From Planctomycetota bacterium (GTDB lineage: Bacteria > Planctomycetota > UBA1135), in NCBI GenBank assembly GCA_008501825.1, contig QQUA01000013.1:62001-126000 (forward strand): a DNA stretch of 64,000 nucleotides, given 5' to 3'. Each line of letters starts with the position of its first letter. Position 1 is the first letter of the stretch. The translations under genes were made by a program, and so were the position numbers. Under the pieces are notes generated by a model that ran no database searches, was not told the origin of the DNA, and was given only the letters and a program-made list of their open reading frames with translations. Shown one piece after another: positions 1-9,070 of the stretch.

Positions 1-2
1 TG

Positions 3-2027
3 TTCACCCTCCTGATTCTGTTCTCCGCCCTGCGCCCGACCTGGGCCGCTCCTCAAGAGGACACCGCGGAATTCAAAAAGGCTTTCGAGGCAGCCTTGGC
101 CGTAAAAGACAACAAGGGCATGGATCGTGCCCTTCGGCGTCATAAAGAGGCGGCGATCAACGTATTTCGGGGGAAAGCCGAAGCTCGTTCGCTCGCTCCC
201 GGCAAGCAGCTGAACATCTGGTTGGATGGTTTCATTCAATCTTGGGATCGGACCTTCCGCTCCGATTTCGCTCGCAACTATGACCGCTATCTGCAATTGA
301 TGGATTCCAGGCGGCGAAAGACCCGGGATCGTTTGGTGGTCGGGCCGGTGACCCAGATCAACACCTTGCACATTCGGGCGATCAACGAGAAAAGCCAAAG
401 CCTGTGGTTGCAGGTCCACCGTGAAATTGACTTGTTGATCGCCAACTTGGAGAAAGTGGGCGATTTGTACTTCATTGCTTTTGCCTACAACATCAAGGGC
501 AATTCATACAATCCGGTGTTTAACGACGAGTCCGGAGACTACGAAAAAAGCCTGGCCGCTTACGAAAAGGTATTGGAAAACCGGAAAAAGCTCGAGTTGA
601 CCCAAGATCGGTTTTTCTCCGACGTCAAAGGCCAAGTGGATGAAATCCGAGCTCGCCTCGGCATTGCCGATCCTGAGACGGGAGAAGTTCGGGAACGGAA
701 AATCCATCCTGAAGAAATCCAGCCGATCGAAGGGGCGGAATGGGTGGAAGTTTCCATGAAAAACGGCAAAGAAAAGAAGCCGGGAAGCATCCAGCATTCT
801 TGCGACCAAGCAGACATGCACCGTTTAAGCTGGTTCTTGACCAGTTTCGGCAAAGTGGGCGATAGTAGCGAGTTGCCTTTTATCGAGCCCAAGGTCCGGT
901 TGAAACGAGTGGCCGCCCTGAAATTCGTCTTGGAAGCCGGTGCGGAGCCGAGCGAAGAATTTCGGCTGTCGGACAAGCCCGTGGTGGTGGAATATCAGCG
1001 CAAGCACGAAAACGGCACCATCGACACTCACGCGTTGATGCTGGCCGGCGGCAATGAACAGGACGTGTTTCAAGGCGCGAATTTGAATTTGAAATCGGCG
1101 GAGAACGGCGGTCCTTTCTTCTTCCGCGGCATCGCTACCCGGAATTCCAAAACTCCGTACGGCGAATTGACTCTGTTCGACACCAACGCTGACGGCAAAT
1201 TCGGTTATGAAAAGATGGCCTTGGTCGGAGCCAACGGACTTCCCGAAAACCAATTCCTTTATCGCTACGACGGCATTTTGTTGGGTAAGTCCAAGCACAG
1301 CCAACCCTTCGGGCCTTGGATTGCCAATGACAAGGGTGATTGGTTTCAGGTCCAAATGACCGATTTCGCCTCTGGAAGCGCGATCAAGCTATTGCCGGTG
1401 AAGCCCAATCTCGGCACCGTCAAAGTAAGCATGAAGGGTTTGAAGGGGCCGAAACTGACCAGTCTGGTGTTGAGCAGCACTTCCAGTCATTGCAAAGGAT
1501 TGGTGGTGGACGTCATGGCGGCCAAGCGCGGCACCATGGACCTTCCGATCGGTCGTTACGTGGTTCTTCAAGGTTTGATTCAAGATCAGAAGAAAGGTTG
1601 GGAGGCGTTGATCTTTCCTCCGCAGAAGGGGAAGGGGCTGCCGATCTACGTCGAAATTGAGCAGGACCAGACCACCGAAGTGAAGCTCGGGGCTCCGTTC
1701 CACCTCGGCATTCAACATGAATACGGCAACAACTCTCTGACTCTGTCCGGTCGGACTCTGGAGGTGGTCGGCAACCTTGGCGAACGATACCTTCGGATCG
1801 TCGGCGAGCCGCTTTGGGATATGGAAGTGCAACTCAAAGGGGCCAAGGGAGAAGATTTCGGCGGTTCCGGTGTGGACGACATCAACAAAGAGTGGGGCCG
1901 GGCCTACTATCCGCCGGACAAAATCGTAAGTTTCTCTCCTGGCAAGAAGCCAAGCTTCCGGCTCTACCTGAAAAAGCATCCGTGGTTTGGGCAACTGACC
2001 AGCGAGTGGGTGGAACCCAAGGATTGA
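3..2027 (+). CDS. secreted hypothetical protein with TPR-like N-terminal region, 5' truncated
   Basis: The open frame runs into the left edge of the window, so the start codon lies outside; 674 codons are visible. The first visible residues are a hydrophobic run ending in TWAAPQED, which reads as the end of a cleaved signal peptide, so the protein is probably exported. A helical region follows, with one TPR-like stretch around GDYEKSLAAYEKVLENR. The rest is beta-rich and matches no family I recognise. A TTG near base 96 is an internal codon, not the start, because the signal peptide precedes it. It ends 95 bases before serS on the same strand. Function unknown; envelope or periplasmic location is inferred. 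Confidence 0.75.
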   Translation, partial: FTLLILFSALRPTWAAPQEDTAEFKKAFEAALAVKDNKGMDRALRRHKEAAINVFRGKAEARSLAPGKQLNIWLDGFIQSWDRTFRSDFARNYDRYLQLMDSRRRKTRDRLVVGPVTQINTLHIRAINEKSQSLWLQVHREIDLLIANLEKVGDLYFIAFAYNIKGNSYNPVFNDESGDYEKSLAAYEKVLENRKKLELTQDRFFSDVKGQVDEIRARLGIADPETGEVRERKIHPEEIQPIEGAEWVEVSMKNGKEKKPGSIQHSCDQADMHRLSWFLTSFGKVGDSSELPFIEPKVRLKRVAALKFVLEAGAEPSEEFRLSDKPVVVEYQRKHENGTIDTHALMLAGGNEQDVFQGANLNLKSAENGGPFFFRGIATRNSKTPYGELTLFDTNADGKFGYEKMALVGANGLPENQFLYRYDGILLGKSKHSQPFGPWIANDKGDWFQVQMTDFASGSAIKLLPVKPNLGTVKVSMKGLKGPKLTSLVLSSTSSHCKGLVVDVMAAKRGTMDLPIGRYVVLQGLIQDQKKGWEALIFPPQKGKGLPIYVEIEQDQTTEVKLGAPFHLGIQHEYGNNSLTLSGRTLEVVGNLGERYLRIVGEPLWDMEVQLKGAKGEDFGGSGVDDINKEWGRAYYPPDKIVSFSPGKKPSFRLYLKKHPWFGQLTSEWVEPKD

Positions 2028-2122
2028 TCCTTTCCGCCGGATCTCCTGGATCGGGGCGGCGCTATTCTTAAGCCCCGATTGGGGGGAAGGGCCTCCCGAT
2101 CGCCGCAAGAGAGGGTGCCAAG

Positions 2123-3385
2123 GTGCTGGATAAAAAGTGGGTTCGGGAACATCCCGAAGTGGTTCGGGAAGCCGCCCGCCGCAAACACCTCAAGGTGGAG
2201 GTGGATGCTTATTTGCAAGCGGATCAGGCCCATCGGGAATTGTTGACCCGAGTGGAAACCCTGCGCGGTGAGTTGAAGCAGGCCTCCAAGAAGCTCGGCA
2301 AAATGAGCCCGGAGGAGCGCCAACTTGCCTTGGCCGAACAAAAGCAAACCAAAGCCTCCTTGAAATCCTTGGAGGCGGAGGAAAGTCAATTGCGGCAGCA
2401 GGTCCAGGAGTTGGCTTTGTTGTTGCCGATGCCGCCATCTCCGGAGGTTCCCGACGGCAAAGATGACCGCGAAAACGTCGAGCTTCGGCGCCAGGGCGAA
2501 GTCCCGGAATTTCCTTTCCCGGCCAAGTCCCACGTCGAGATCGGCGAAGCTCTCGGCATTCTCGACATTCCCCGCGGCGTCAAACTTGCGGGAACCCGGA
2601 ATTATTTGTTGTTGGGTGCTGCCGCCCAATTGGAACAAGCCATTTTGCGCCTGGCGATCGAGCACATGGAAAGCCGCGGTTTCGTGCTCTGCTCGGTCCC
2701 GACTTTGGTCAACGATGCTTGCATGACCGGAACCGGCTACTTCCCCGGTGGTGAAGAACAGGCCTACCGCTGCGAAAAAGACCAACTGAATCTGGTCGGA
2801 ACCAGTGAAGTCTCCCTGACCGCTATTCACAGTGGGGAAGTTTTGAATCCGGAGGATTTACCCCTCCGGCGAATTGCCTGCAGCCCCTGCTATCGGCGGG
2901 AAGCGGGTACCTATGGCAAAGACACCAAAGGCCTGTATCGAGTTCATCAATTCTGGAAGGTGGAACAGGTCGTCATCGGGCCCAACGATGAGGCCTGGTC
3001 CAAGGAAGAGCATTTGCGGATGCTGGCCCACGCCACCGATTTCATGGATGCCTTGAAGCTCCCGTATCGAGTGGTCAACGTTTGCGCCGGCGATTTGGGG
3101 CAAGGGCAGGTTCAGAAGTTCGACATTGAAACCTGGATGCCCAGCCGCCAGGGATACGGCGAAACTCATTCCGCCAGCCGATTCCACGATTTTCAGACCC
3201 GACGGCTGAACCTGCGCTACCGACCTGAGGGCGGCGGCAAGCCGGAGTTTTGCCACAGCCTGAACAACACCGTGGTGGCCTCGCCTCGGATTTTGATTGC
3301 GGTCATGGAAAATTACCAACAAGAAGACGGCCGGGTGAAAGTGCCGGACGTCCTGCAGCCCCATCTGCAGAGAGAATTTCTGTAA
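2123..3385 (+). CDS. serS: seryl-tRNA synthetase
   Basis: Charges tRNA-Ser (and tRNA-Sec where present) with serine in the cytoplasm. The 420 residues are the normal family length. The first ~100 form the long antiparallel coiled-coil arm that grips the tRNA. The class II catalytic core follows, with LVGTSEVSLTAIHSGEVL, motif 2 around RREAGTYGKDTKGLYRVHQF, and motif 3 around NTVVASPRILIAVMENYQQE, ending in VPDVLQPHL as in the family. The start is GTG, with a purine-rich GAGAGGG about ten bases upstream. A strong intrinsic terminator follows. The 95-base gap upstream suggests its own promoter. Confidence 0.96.
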   Translation: MLDKKWVREHPEVVREAARRKHLKVEVDAYLQADQAHRELLTRVETLRGELKQASKKLGKMSPEERQLALAEQKQTKASLKSLEAEESQLRQQVQELALLLPMPPSPEVPDGKDDRENVELRRQGEVPEFPFPAKSHVEIGEALGILDIPRGVKLAGTRNYLLLGAAAQLEQAILRLAIEHMESRGFVLCSVPTLVNDACMTGTGYFPGGEEQAYRCEKDQLNLVGTSEVSLTAIHSGEVLNPEDLPLRRIACSPCYRREAGTYGKDTKGLYRVHQFWKVEQVVIGPNDEAWSKEEHLRMLAHATDFMDALKLPYRVVNVCAGDLGQGQVQKFDIETWMPSRQGYGETHSASRFHDFQTRRLNLRYRPEGGGKPEFCHSLNNTVVASPRILIAVMENYQQEDGRVKVPDVLQPHLQREFL

Positions 3386-3399
3386 GAACTCGGCTGCTG

Positions 3400-3432
3400 A
3401 GGGACGGATCCGATCCGTCCCTTTCCCTTTTC
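3400..3432 (+). terminator. intrinsic terminator after serS
   Basis: A perfect 10-bp inverted repeat (AGGGACGGAT, loop CCG, ATCCGTCCCT) is followed by the pyrimidine tail TTTCCCTTTTC. It starts 15 bases after the serS stop. The run of T lies only on the plus-strand side, so it ends the serS transcript, facing the convergent gene that stops at 3456. Confidence 0.85.
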
Positions 3433-3455
3433 ACTTCTATTTCACTTGCGGACAA

Positions 3456-6400
3456 TCAAGTATCGGTGGAAACGGAAGGCGGAGTCTGCAGTTCCGACCA
3501 AACCGCCAGCATGGCCTTGGAGCCATCTTCCAACAAGGCGGTCTTCATGGCCTTTTGCATGGAAACCACTTCTTCGATTTCCGGAGCGGCATCCAAGGCG
3601 GCGTTCAAGTAGGGCAGGATGCGACCGACCTCTCGGCCTCGCTCCGCCTCCTTCACCGCCTTTTCCATCGACTTCATGGCTTTGGCCGCTTTGCGATAAC
3701 GGCTGTCCCTGAACAACTTGTCCTTTTGAATCTTGGCCAAGGAAGCCAAATCGGTGCCGGCGAATTCCTGTTCGGCCAGATTCAGGAGGGCTTCCGCCGT
3801 CAAGGGACGGCCGGCGGCGAGGGCTTCGGTGGCTTGCACCGGCAGGCGACTACCCAGGCTTTCGATGGTGTAGCGTAACTCTTGAGCCTCTTTCACTTGG
3901 GGATGCCACGAGGCGTCCAAATCGGCCAGCGGCTGGATTTGTTGCAGCGCGATCCGGATTTGGTTTTGGGCGAAGCTGCCCTTGGCTTCCGCCAAGGCCG
4001 GCAAGGCCGCTTGAATTTCCCGAAGCTTGCGGCGCTCCACCAAGTCTTTCAGCGGGCCGTCCAAAAAGGTTTCGCCGTCTTCCGGTTGCCAGCCGACGCC
4101 GATCTTGAAACCAGGATCGCCCTCCCAAACCACGGTGCCGTCGACATCCAGGAGCAGAATTCGAGGCAAACCCCAACCGCCGGCCTTGAGGTTATAGGCC
4201 AGGTAGGTCTGACGACCTTGATCCACGCCGACCGGGATGCCTTCCATGGGATGTTCCGCGAGGTATTCGGCGATTTCCGTTGCGGTGTGCTGGTTGGAAG
4301 ATAGCGCCAAAAAGCTGACGTCCAATCCTTGGTAGCTTTGGGCCAATTGCTCGTAGTAAGCGGTGGTGGGGATGGCCTTGTCCTGGTAAGGAGCCCAGAA
4401 AATCAACACCACGATTCGGTGGCGCAACTCGGCCAACAAAGGCGATTCACCCTGAATCCATTGGCCGACTTTGATTTCAGGAGGCTGAATGCCGCTAAAG
4501 GTGCCCGGATCCCGTTCGATTTCATCGCGGGCCAAGGCTTCCATGGCCAATTCCCGCTCAATCCGGGCGGCGGGATCGTGGGGATCACGAGCCAGCAAGC
4601 GAATGTTGCGATAGTAGCAAGTGCCTTGTCCGGTAATTAAACCGAAGGCTCCGCGCACGCTGTCCCGAGACGGCATTTTCATGCTGCGGATGTAGCGATC
4701 GTTCAGATAGACGTCCACCGAATCTTCGACCACGTCGATCCGTAGTTTTTGCCAACTCGAGTCGATTTTGACCGAACGGTGATCCCGGATGGTCCATACG
4801 CCACCGTTTTTGGTGCTGATATCCAAATAACCCTTTGGGTGGAGGACCACCGCGTGGGTGTTTTGGGCGTCTTTGCGGCCGAAACACAAACCCATCAAGG
4901 AAGCGTTCGGTTCAAATCGCATTTCCGCTTCCAAAGAAAAATCGGCGTCGAAGGTTACGTCGCAAGCCAATTCCTGAGTTTGAAACTGACCGGCTCCGGT
5001 GGCGATGGTGGGATCTTCCGCCACTCCGCCTTCAATCATCTTGCCGTAAGCTTGATAAGCCTTGCTGGTCGAAGACCAGCCGTCCAGATTGAATTCGTTG
5101 TAAGCCACCTTCCAGCGAGCCAAAGATTTGCCGGTTTCCCGGGCCACTTTCATGTAGAACTCCAAGGCATCCGGCATGGAAAATTGGCCGCTCATGCGGC
5201 GAGTGATTTCCAGCGCCATGGTGGGCATCTGGCGGTCGTAATAGGATTTCGCCAATTCCAAGCCGTCTTCCAAAACTTTGCCCTTGAGACGGGCGTGGCG
5301 CCGGGCCAAGGGATCCAGAGCGATCATCTTTTCTTTGGCAGCTTCATATCGCTCATCGGCGATCAGGCCGCGCAACTCCAATTCTCGGGCGAAATCGCGA
5401 TACATGGCCAAAGCCCGATCCAACTCCTTCATCAATTCCAAAGTGGTCGCCAGCTTCCAGATGACTTCAGGGTTCTCCGATTCATGTTCATAGGCTTCTT
5501 CAAAGAATTCCAAAGCCATGGCCAGGTCCTCTCGTTCCAAAGCCATTTGCCCGAACTCCAAGTTATTTTTTCCGGCTTCCTTTTTGCCGATTTGAATGTC
5601 TCGCAACTCCAAAATCCATTCGGCCCAAATGGAGTTCAATTCATCGATGGTGCTCACCGGCGACAGAGGGGCGCTTAAAATTCTTTCTTCGAAATAGCCG
5701 ATCGGATCGACCGCCCGAGCCGGACCACTTTGGTAGTACTCGTGAAGAGCGTCTCGATATACCGGAATGCCCTGCTCGTTCCGATAGTTGTACAAGAAGT
5801 AAACGACGCCCCAAGTCGGAGCGTACCAAGGCGGGCCCCAGCGGTATTTCCCCTCAACCACGATTCGAAAGGTGGGGGCTTGTTCCGGCGTAGTCCAGTT
5901 GCCTTCCTCATCCGGCCGGACTTCGCTGCCCGAACTCAGCCAGCCCTTTTCCATGCGGGCGGCGAGGGGAAACAAGCGGTGTTGGGGCACTTGGTTCCAT
6001 TTCACCGAACCGTTGCTCAAAATGGTGCAGCCTTCGAAGAAGGAAGCGTAGGCTTCATTGAGCCAACCGGGGATGCCACCCTTACCGGTGAGAGAAACGA
6101 ATTGGTGGGCGGCTTCGTGGAACAAGGTGCCATACATTTGGCGCAAGGAATCGGTCCCGGTCGGACCGCCCATGAAGGTTTGCACCGTGCTGCCGTTGAA
6201 AAAGCCTCCAGTCCAGTCGTTTTCCGGCAGATGATTTTCTTCCAAGTAGTCGTCCCGGTCTTTATAAATCCGGACTTCAATCTTGGGTGTCGGGCCGCCG
6301 TCCAATTTGTAGCGGAAGAACTTGCGATAAAAACCGTTCATCTGCTCCATGGCGATGGCGGAGGTTTCCAAAACCACGTAGCCGGCGTTGGTGCGATAAC

Positions 6401-7073
6401 GATAGTTTTCCCCGTCCTTGGTGTAAGCCTTGTCCCACTCCAAGTGTTTGGCGTCTTCTTTGGCAATCCAATCCGGGTCCACCCCAAGGCTGGGATCGCC
6501 CCCGGCGAATAGATCTTCGGTGGCCAGTTCATTCCCCGCGGTGCGCCGGATTTGCTTGACGGCTTTTTGCGCGTCCCGGTTCAGCGGATCGATGGTCAGA
6601 ATTTCCTGATAAAGAGCCAGGGCGGTGTGATAGCGGGATTTTTTGACGTGATCCTTGGCTAAATTCAGGAGCTCTTTGACATATCCTGAAGTGATGTTTT
6701 GAAAGGTGCTGGCGGTCTCGTCCAGCAACTCCAATTGTTCCAAGATCCTGGAGCGTTCCTTCCTCGGCACCGGAGATTTTTCCGCCGCATCCACGGTGTC
6801 TAACCAGCGGTGATAAGCGTAGACCGCAGCATCTCGATCCCCCAGGCTTTGGCAGATTTCCGCCAGCTTGAGCAAGGCCCCCAAGTGCTGGTGATCTCGT
6901 TCCAATGCCCGTTCCACGGCGTGGCGGGCGGCGGCCATTTCGCCTTGAGCGAGTTTGGCTTCGGCAGTGGCCAGATACTTGTCAATAAAAGGATTTTGGC
7001 CACCGGATTGAATGAGAGCCGGAGGCGAAAGCAGGATTCCGGCCAGCAGACCGGTAAAGGCGAGGACCTTCAT
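3456..7073 (-). CDS. secreted TPR / DUF1570-like metallopeptidase / thioredoxin-like multidomain protein
   Basis: A 1205-residue exported protein with signal peptide MKVLAFTGLLAGILLSPPAL. TPR-type repeats span about residues 30-180. A gluzincin-type peptidase domain follows, with HEAAH at 319-323 and a downstream NEA (E340) as likely third zinc ligand, resembling the DUF1570 family of planctomycetes. More TPR-like helices lie near 500-600. A jelly-roll domain of the LamG/DUF1080 type covers about 690-860. A TlpA-like thioredoxin fold begins near 880, but its active site reads WAPYQDKAIP (from W893) with no CxxC, so disulfide chemistry is unlikely. The C-terminus is helical. The role is probably extracytoplasmic protein processing or scaffolding; substrate unknown. 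Nineteen bases separate it from the rlmN start side. Confidence 0.8.
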   Translation of the reverse strand: MKVLAFTGLLAGILLSPPALIQSGGQNPFIDKYLATAEAKLAQGEMAAARHAVERALERDHQHLGALLKLAEICQSLGDRDAAVYAYHRWLDTVDAAEKSPVPRKERSRILEQLELLDETASTFQNITSGYVKELLNLAKDHVKKSRYHTALALYQEILTIDPLNRDAQKAVKQIRRTAGNELATEDLFAGGDPSLGVDPDWIAKEDAKHLEWDKAYTKDGENYRYRTNAGYVVLETSAIAMEQMNGFYRKFFRYKLDGGPTPKIEVRIYKDRDDYLEENHLPENDWTGGFFNGSTVQTFMGGPTGTDSLRQMYGTLFHEAAHQFVSLTGKGGIPGWLNEAYASFFEGCTILSNGSVKWNQVPQHRLFPLAARMEKGWLSSGSEVRPDEEGNWTTPEQAPTFRIVVEGKYRWGPPWYAPTWGVVYFLYNYRNEQGIPVYRDALHEYYQSGPARAVDPIGYFEERILSAPLSPVSTIDELNSIWAEWILELRDIQIGKKEAGKNNLEFGQMALEREDLAMALEFFEEAYEHESENPEVIWKLATTLELMKELDRALAMYRDFARELELRGLIADERYEAAKEKMIALDPLARRHARLKGKVLEDGLELAKSYYDRQMPTMALEITRRMSGQFSMPDALEFYMKVARETGKSLARWKVAYNEFNLDGWSSTSKAYQAYGKMIEGGVAEDPTIATGAGQFQTQELACDVTFDADFSLEAEMRFEPNASLMGLCFGRKDAQNTHAVVLHPKGYLDISTKNGGVWTIRDHRSVKIDSSWQKLRIDVVEDSVDVYLNDRYIRSMKMPSRDSVRGAFGLITGQGTCYYRNIRLLARDPHDPAARIERELAMEALARDEIERDPGTFSGIQPPEIKVGQWIQGESPLLAELRHRIVVLIFWAPYQDKAIPTTAYYEQLAQSYQGLDVSFLALSSNQHTATEIAEYLAEHPMEGIPVGVDQGRQTYLAYNLKAGGWGLPRILLLDVDGTVVWEGDPGFKIGVGWQPEDGETFLDGPLKDLVERRKLREIQAALPALAEAKGSFAQNQIRIALQQIQPLADLDASWHPQVKEAQELRYTIESLGSRLPVQATEALAAGRPLTAEALLNLAEQEFAGTDLASLAKIQKDKLFRDSRYRKAAKAMKSMEKAVKEAERGREVGRILPYLNAALDAAPEIEEVVSMQKAMKTALLEDGSKAMLAVWSELQTPPSVSTDT

Positions 7074-7091
7074 TTGGGTTCCAAGGCGAAC

Positions 7092-8120
7092 TCAGTGGGG
7101 TTGGCTGAGTCGGCGCCGGAGTTGGCCGCAGGCGGCATCGACTTCTCCGCCCAAACTCCGCCTCAAGGTCACGGCGAGGTTGTGGGTCTGGAGGATGGCT
7201 GCGAATTTTTCCTGGGCGCCGAGGTCGGGCCTGCGAAAGGGCAGGCCGGGTACCGAGTTGTAGGGAATTAAGTTTACGTGGCAACGCCTTCCTATTAGAG
7301 CTTTCGCCAAAGCTCGGGCCTGGTCCGGGTGATCGTTGACTCCGGCCAGGAGGACGTATTCGACCGTGTATTCCCGTTTGGTCGCGGCGAAGACCTCATC
7401 GGCCTCGGCCAAGGTCTCGGCCAAGGTGCGTTTCCGCACTCCGGGAATCAGTTGCCGGCGCAGTTCATCCTCGGCGGCGTGGACGGAAAGCGCCAAGCTG
7501 ATCGGGCGGCCCCATTCCGCCAGCCGCGGCAGGGCTCCCTTGGGACCGACCGTGGAGAGGGTCACCCTGCGTGCCGAAAAGCGCATGCCCGCCGGATCCA
7601 GGAGGGTTTCCAAGGCTTCCAGAGTCGCCTCCAGGTTGAAGCCGGCATCGCCCATGCCCATGACCACCAAGCGTTGGAAATCGCCAAACAGGAGGCGTAG
7701 GCGCAGCGCCTGCTCCAAGATTTCGCCGGCCCGAAGGTTGCGCTCCAATCCTTCCAGGCCGCTGGCACAAAAGGGGCATCGGACCGGACAGCCGACCTGG
7801 GTAGAGAGGCAAACGGTCCGCCCGGCGGTTCCCGGCATGGAGACCGATTCCACCCTGGCCCCGTCCTCCAGGGCCAGGAGCAGTTTCGACGCCTGATCGT
7901 TGGCCCGGGCGACGCCGACCACTTCGCTGGAAAAGAGAGCTCCCTCCGCTTGCAGCTTCCGGCGCAGCTCCAGCGGCAGGTCGGTCATGTCCTGCCAGGA
8001 TTCGGCTCGGCTTTGAAATACCCAACGGGCGGCGCTGCGGCCGTGGAAGGCCTGGCCTCCCCGGGCCTGCATGAAGGCGGGCCAGTGGACCGGAGCCAGG
8101 TCCAATAGGCTTCCGCTCAT
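7092..8120 (-). CDS. rlmN: RlmN-family radical SAM methyltransferase (23S rRNA A2503 / tRNA A37)
   Basis: RlmN methylates C2 of A2503 in 23S rRNA and of A37 in some tRNAs, using a [4Fe-4S] cluster and two SAM molecules. Visible are TVCLSTQVGCPVRCPFC with the CxxxCxxC cluster motif, the C-terminal VDAACGQL carrying the methyl-accepting cysteine, LALSVHA, and VNLIPYNSVPG. The usual MGMGEP segment reads MGMGDAGFN here, so both the Glu and the Pro are changed. The start was placed at the ATG at 8120 (342 residues), whose ATGA overlaps the stop of the DHH gene; a longer frame exists but runs into that gene. The two genes are probably translationally coupled. Confidence 0.88.
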   Translation of the reverse strand: MSGSLLDLAPVHWPAFMQARGGQAFHGRSAARWVFQSRAESWQDMTDLPLELRRKLQAEGALFSSEVVGVARANDQASKLLLALEDGARVESVSMPGTAGRTVCLSTQVGCPVRCPFCASGLEGLERNLRAGEILEQALRLRLLFGDFQRLVVMGMGDAGFNLEATLEALETLLDPAGMRFSARRVTLSTVGPKGALPRLAEWGRPISLALSVHAAEDELRRQLIPGVRKRTLAETLAEADEVFAATKREYTVEYVLLAGVNDHPDQARALAKALIGRRCHVNLIPYNSVPGLPFRRPDLGAQEKFAAILQTHNLAVTLRRSLGGEVDAACGQLRRRLSQPH

Positions 8121-9055
8121 GAAGTCGACCGGATGGCCTCGAAGATTTCTCGGGCCCAAGCCTCAGCAGTGGGGTTGTCGGGAGGATTCACGCCTCCAAC
8201 CCCTTGATGGCCGCCTCCACCGTAGCGCTTCATCAATTCACCCAGATGGGGTCCTTGCGCCGGCCGGTTCCAAGGATTGGATGCGGCGGTGATGTGAACT
8301 CCGGCCCGAGTTGGGATCAAAGTCACCACGTAATGCAACTCCGGATAGAGATAAAACGGAGCGAACCGTTCTCGCCGGATTCTCTTGGAGCGTAAATCGG
8401 CCAGCATGGCGAATTCGGTTCGTTCCAGCATGGTTCGAGGAAAGGCTTCCAGAGCCTTATCTCGATTGCCTTCCGCCCGACGGAAGCAGCGATCGATTTC
8501 TTCGTCGCAGGAGACCTCCAAAAGGCTTTGGTGGCGCAACAAATAAACCACTCGATCGTGGAAATGGAAATCGGGGGCGCAGGTCAAAGCTCGGGCGATT
8601 CTCAACGCCGGCTCGGTACCGAAAAGCGCTTGCTTGGCGCTGTGGAAGCTGGCCGAATCGATGATGTCGGACCACTGGCATAATTCCAAGAAGCGGTCAC
8701 GATCGGAGGGCTTCCAATTCCATTCTTCCTCCGCGTGTTTCAAGATGATGGGCGGACAAGATTGAGCCTCTGGATCGAAACGCTGGCGCGAATTGGCCCG
8801 GTACTGCTTTTCGAAGTTCTCGTTGAGAAAGGTGGTGGGGTGGTGGTCAAACCAGTAGTCGGCCCGAGGATGAAAGTGGAAATCCACCAAGGCGAAGCGT
8901 TTGCCGATCCCGAAGGTGTCCCAGTTCAAGGTGCGGTCGAAATTCACTCCGGACCAGGTGAGTTCCTGCTCCAGGTCGCACTCCTCCAGCGCTGCCGCCA
9001 GTAAAGCCGCGGCGCACATGCCGTCGAAATCCCGGTGGTAGTAGATGTGCAGCAA
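8117..9055 (-). CDS. DHH-family phosphoesterase
   Basis: 312 residues with the DHH-family signatures: HRDFDG near the N-terminus (DxDG motif), FDHHPTTF (the DHH motif) near residue 70, and a C-terminal DHHA1-like glycine motif GGGGHQGVGG. These manganese-dependent enzymes cleave short oligonucleotides (NrnA), cyclic dinucleotides or pyrophosphate. The sequence resembles the oligoribonuclease/pAp-phosphatase branch more than the membrane GdpP branch, as there are no membrane segments. It overlaps rlmN by four bases (ATGA) and lies 15 bases after the M1-like gene, so the three form one transcription unit. The substrate cannot be set from sequence. Confidence 0.82.
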   Translation of the reverse strand: MLHIYYHRDFDGMCAAALLAAALEECDLEQELTWSGVNFDRTLNWDTFGIGKRFALVDFHFHPRADYWFDHHPTTFLNENFEKQYRANSRQRFDPEAQSCPPIILKHAEEEWNWKPSDRDRFLELCQWSDIIDSASFHSAKQALFGTEPALRIARALTCAPDFHFHDRVVYLLRHQSLLEVSCDEEIDRCFRRAEGNRDKALEAFPRTMLERTEFAMLADLRSKRIRRERFAPFYLYPELHYVVTLIPTRAGVHITAASNPWNRPAQGPHLGELMKRYGGGGHQGVGGVNPPDNPTAEAWAREIFEAIRSTS

Positions 9056-9070
9056 GCTGTTTTGATCCTG

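Noticed and set aside
2050-2079. 7-bp inverted repeat ATCGGGG/CCCCGAT before serS, with a -10-like TATTCT in the loop
   Set aside because: Short arms, no T-run and no matching -35 at a proper distance; it may be chance in a GC-rich gap.
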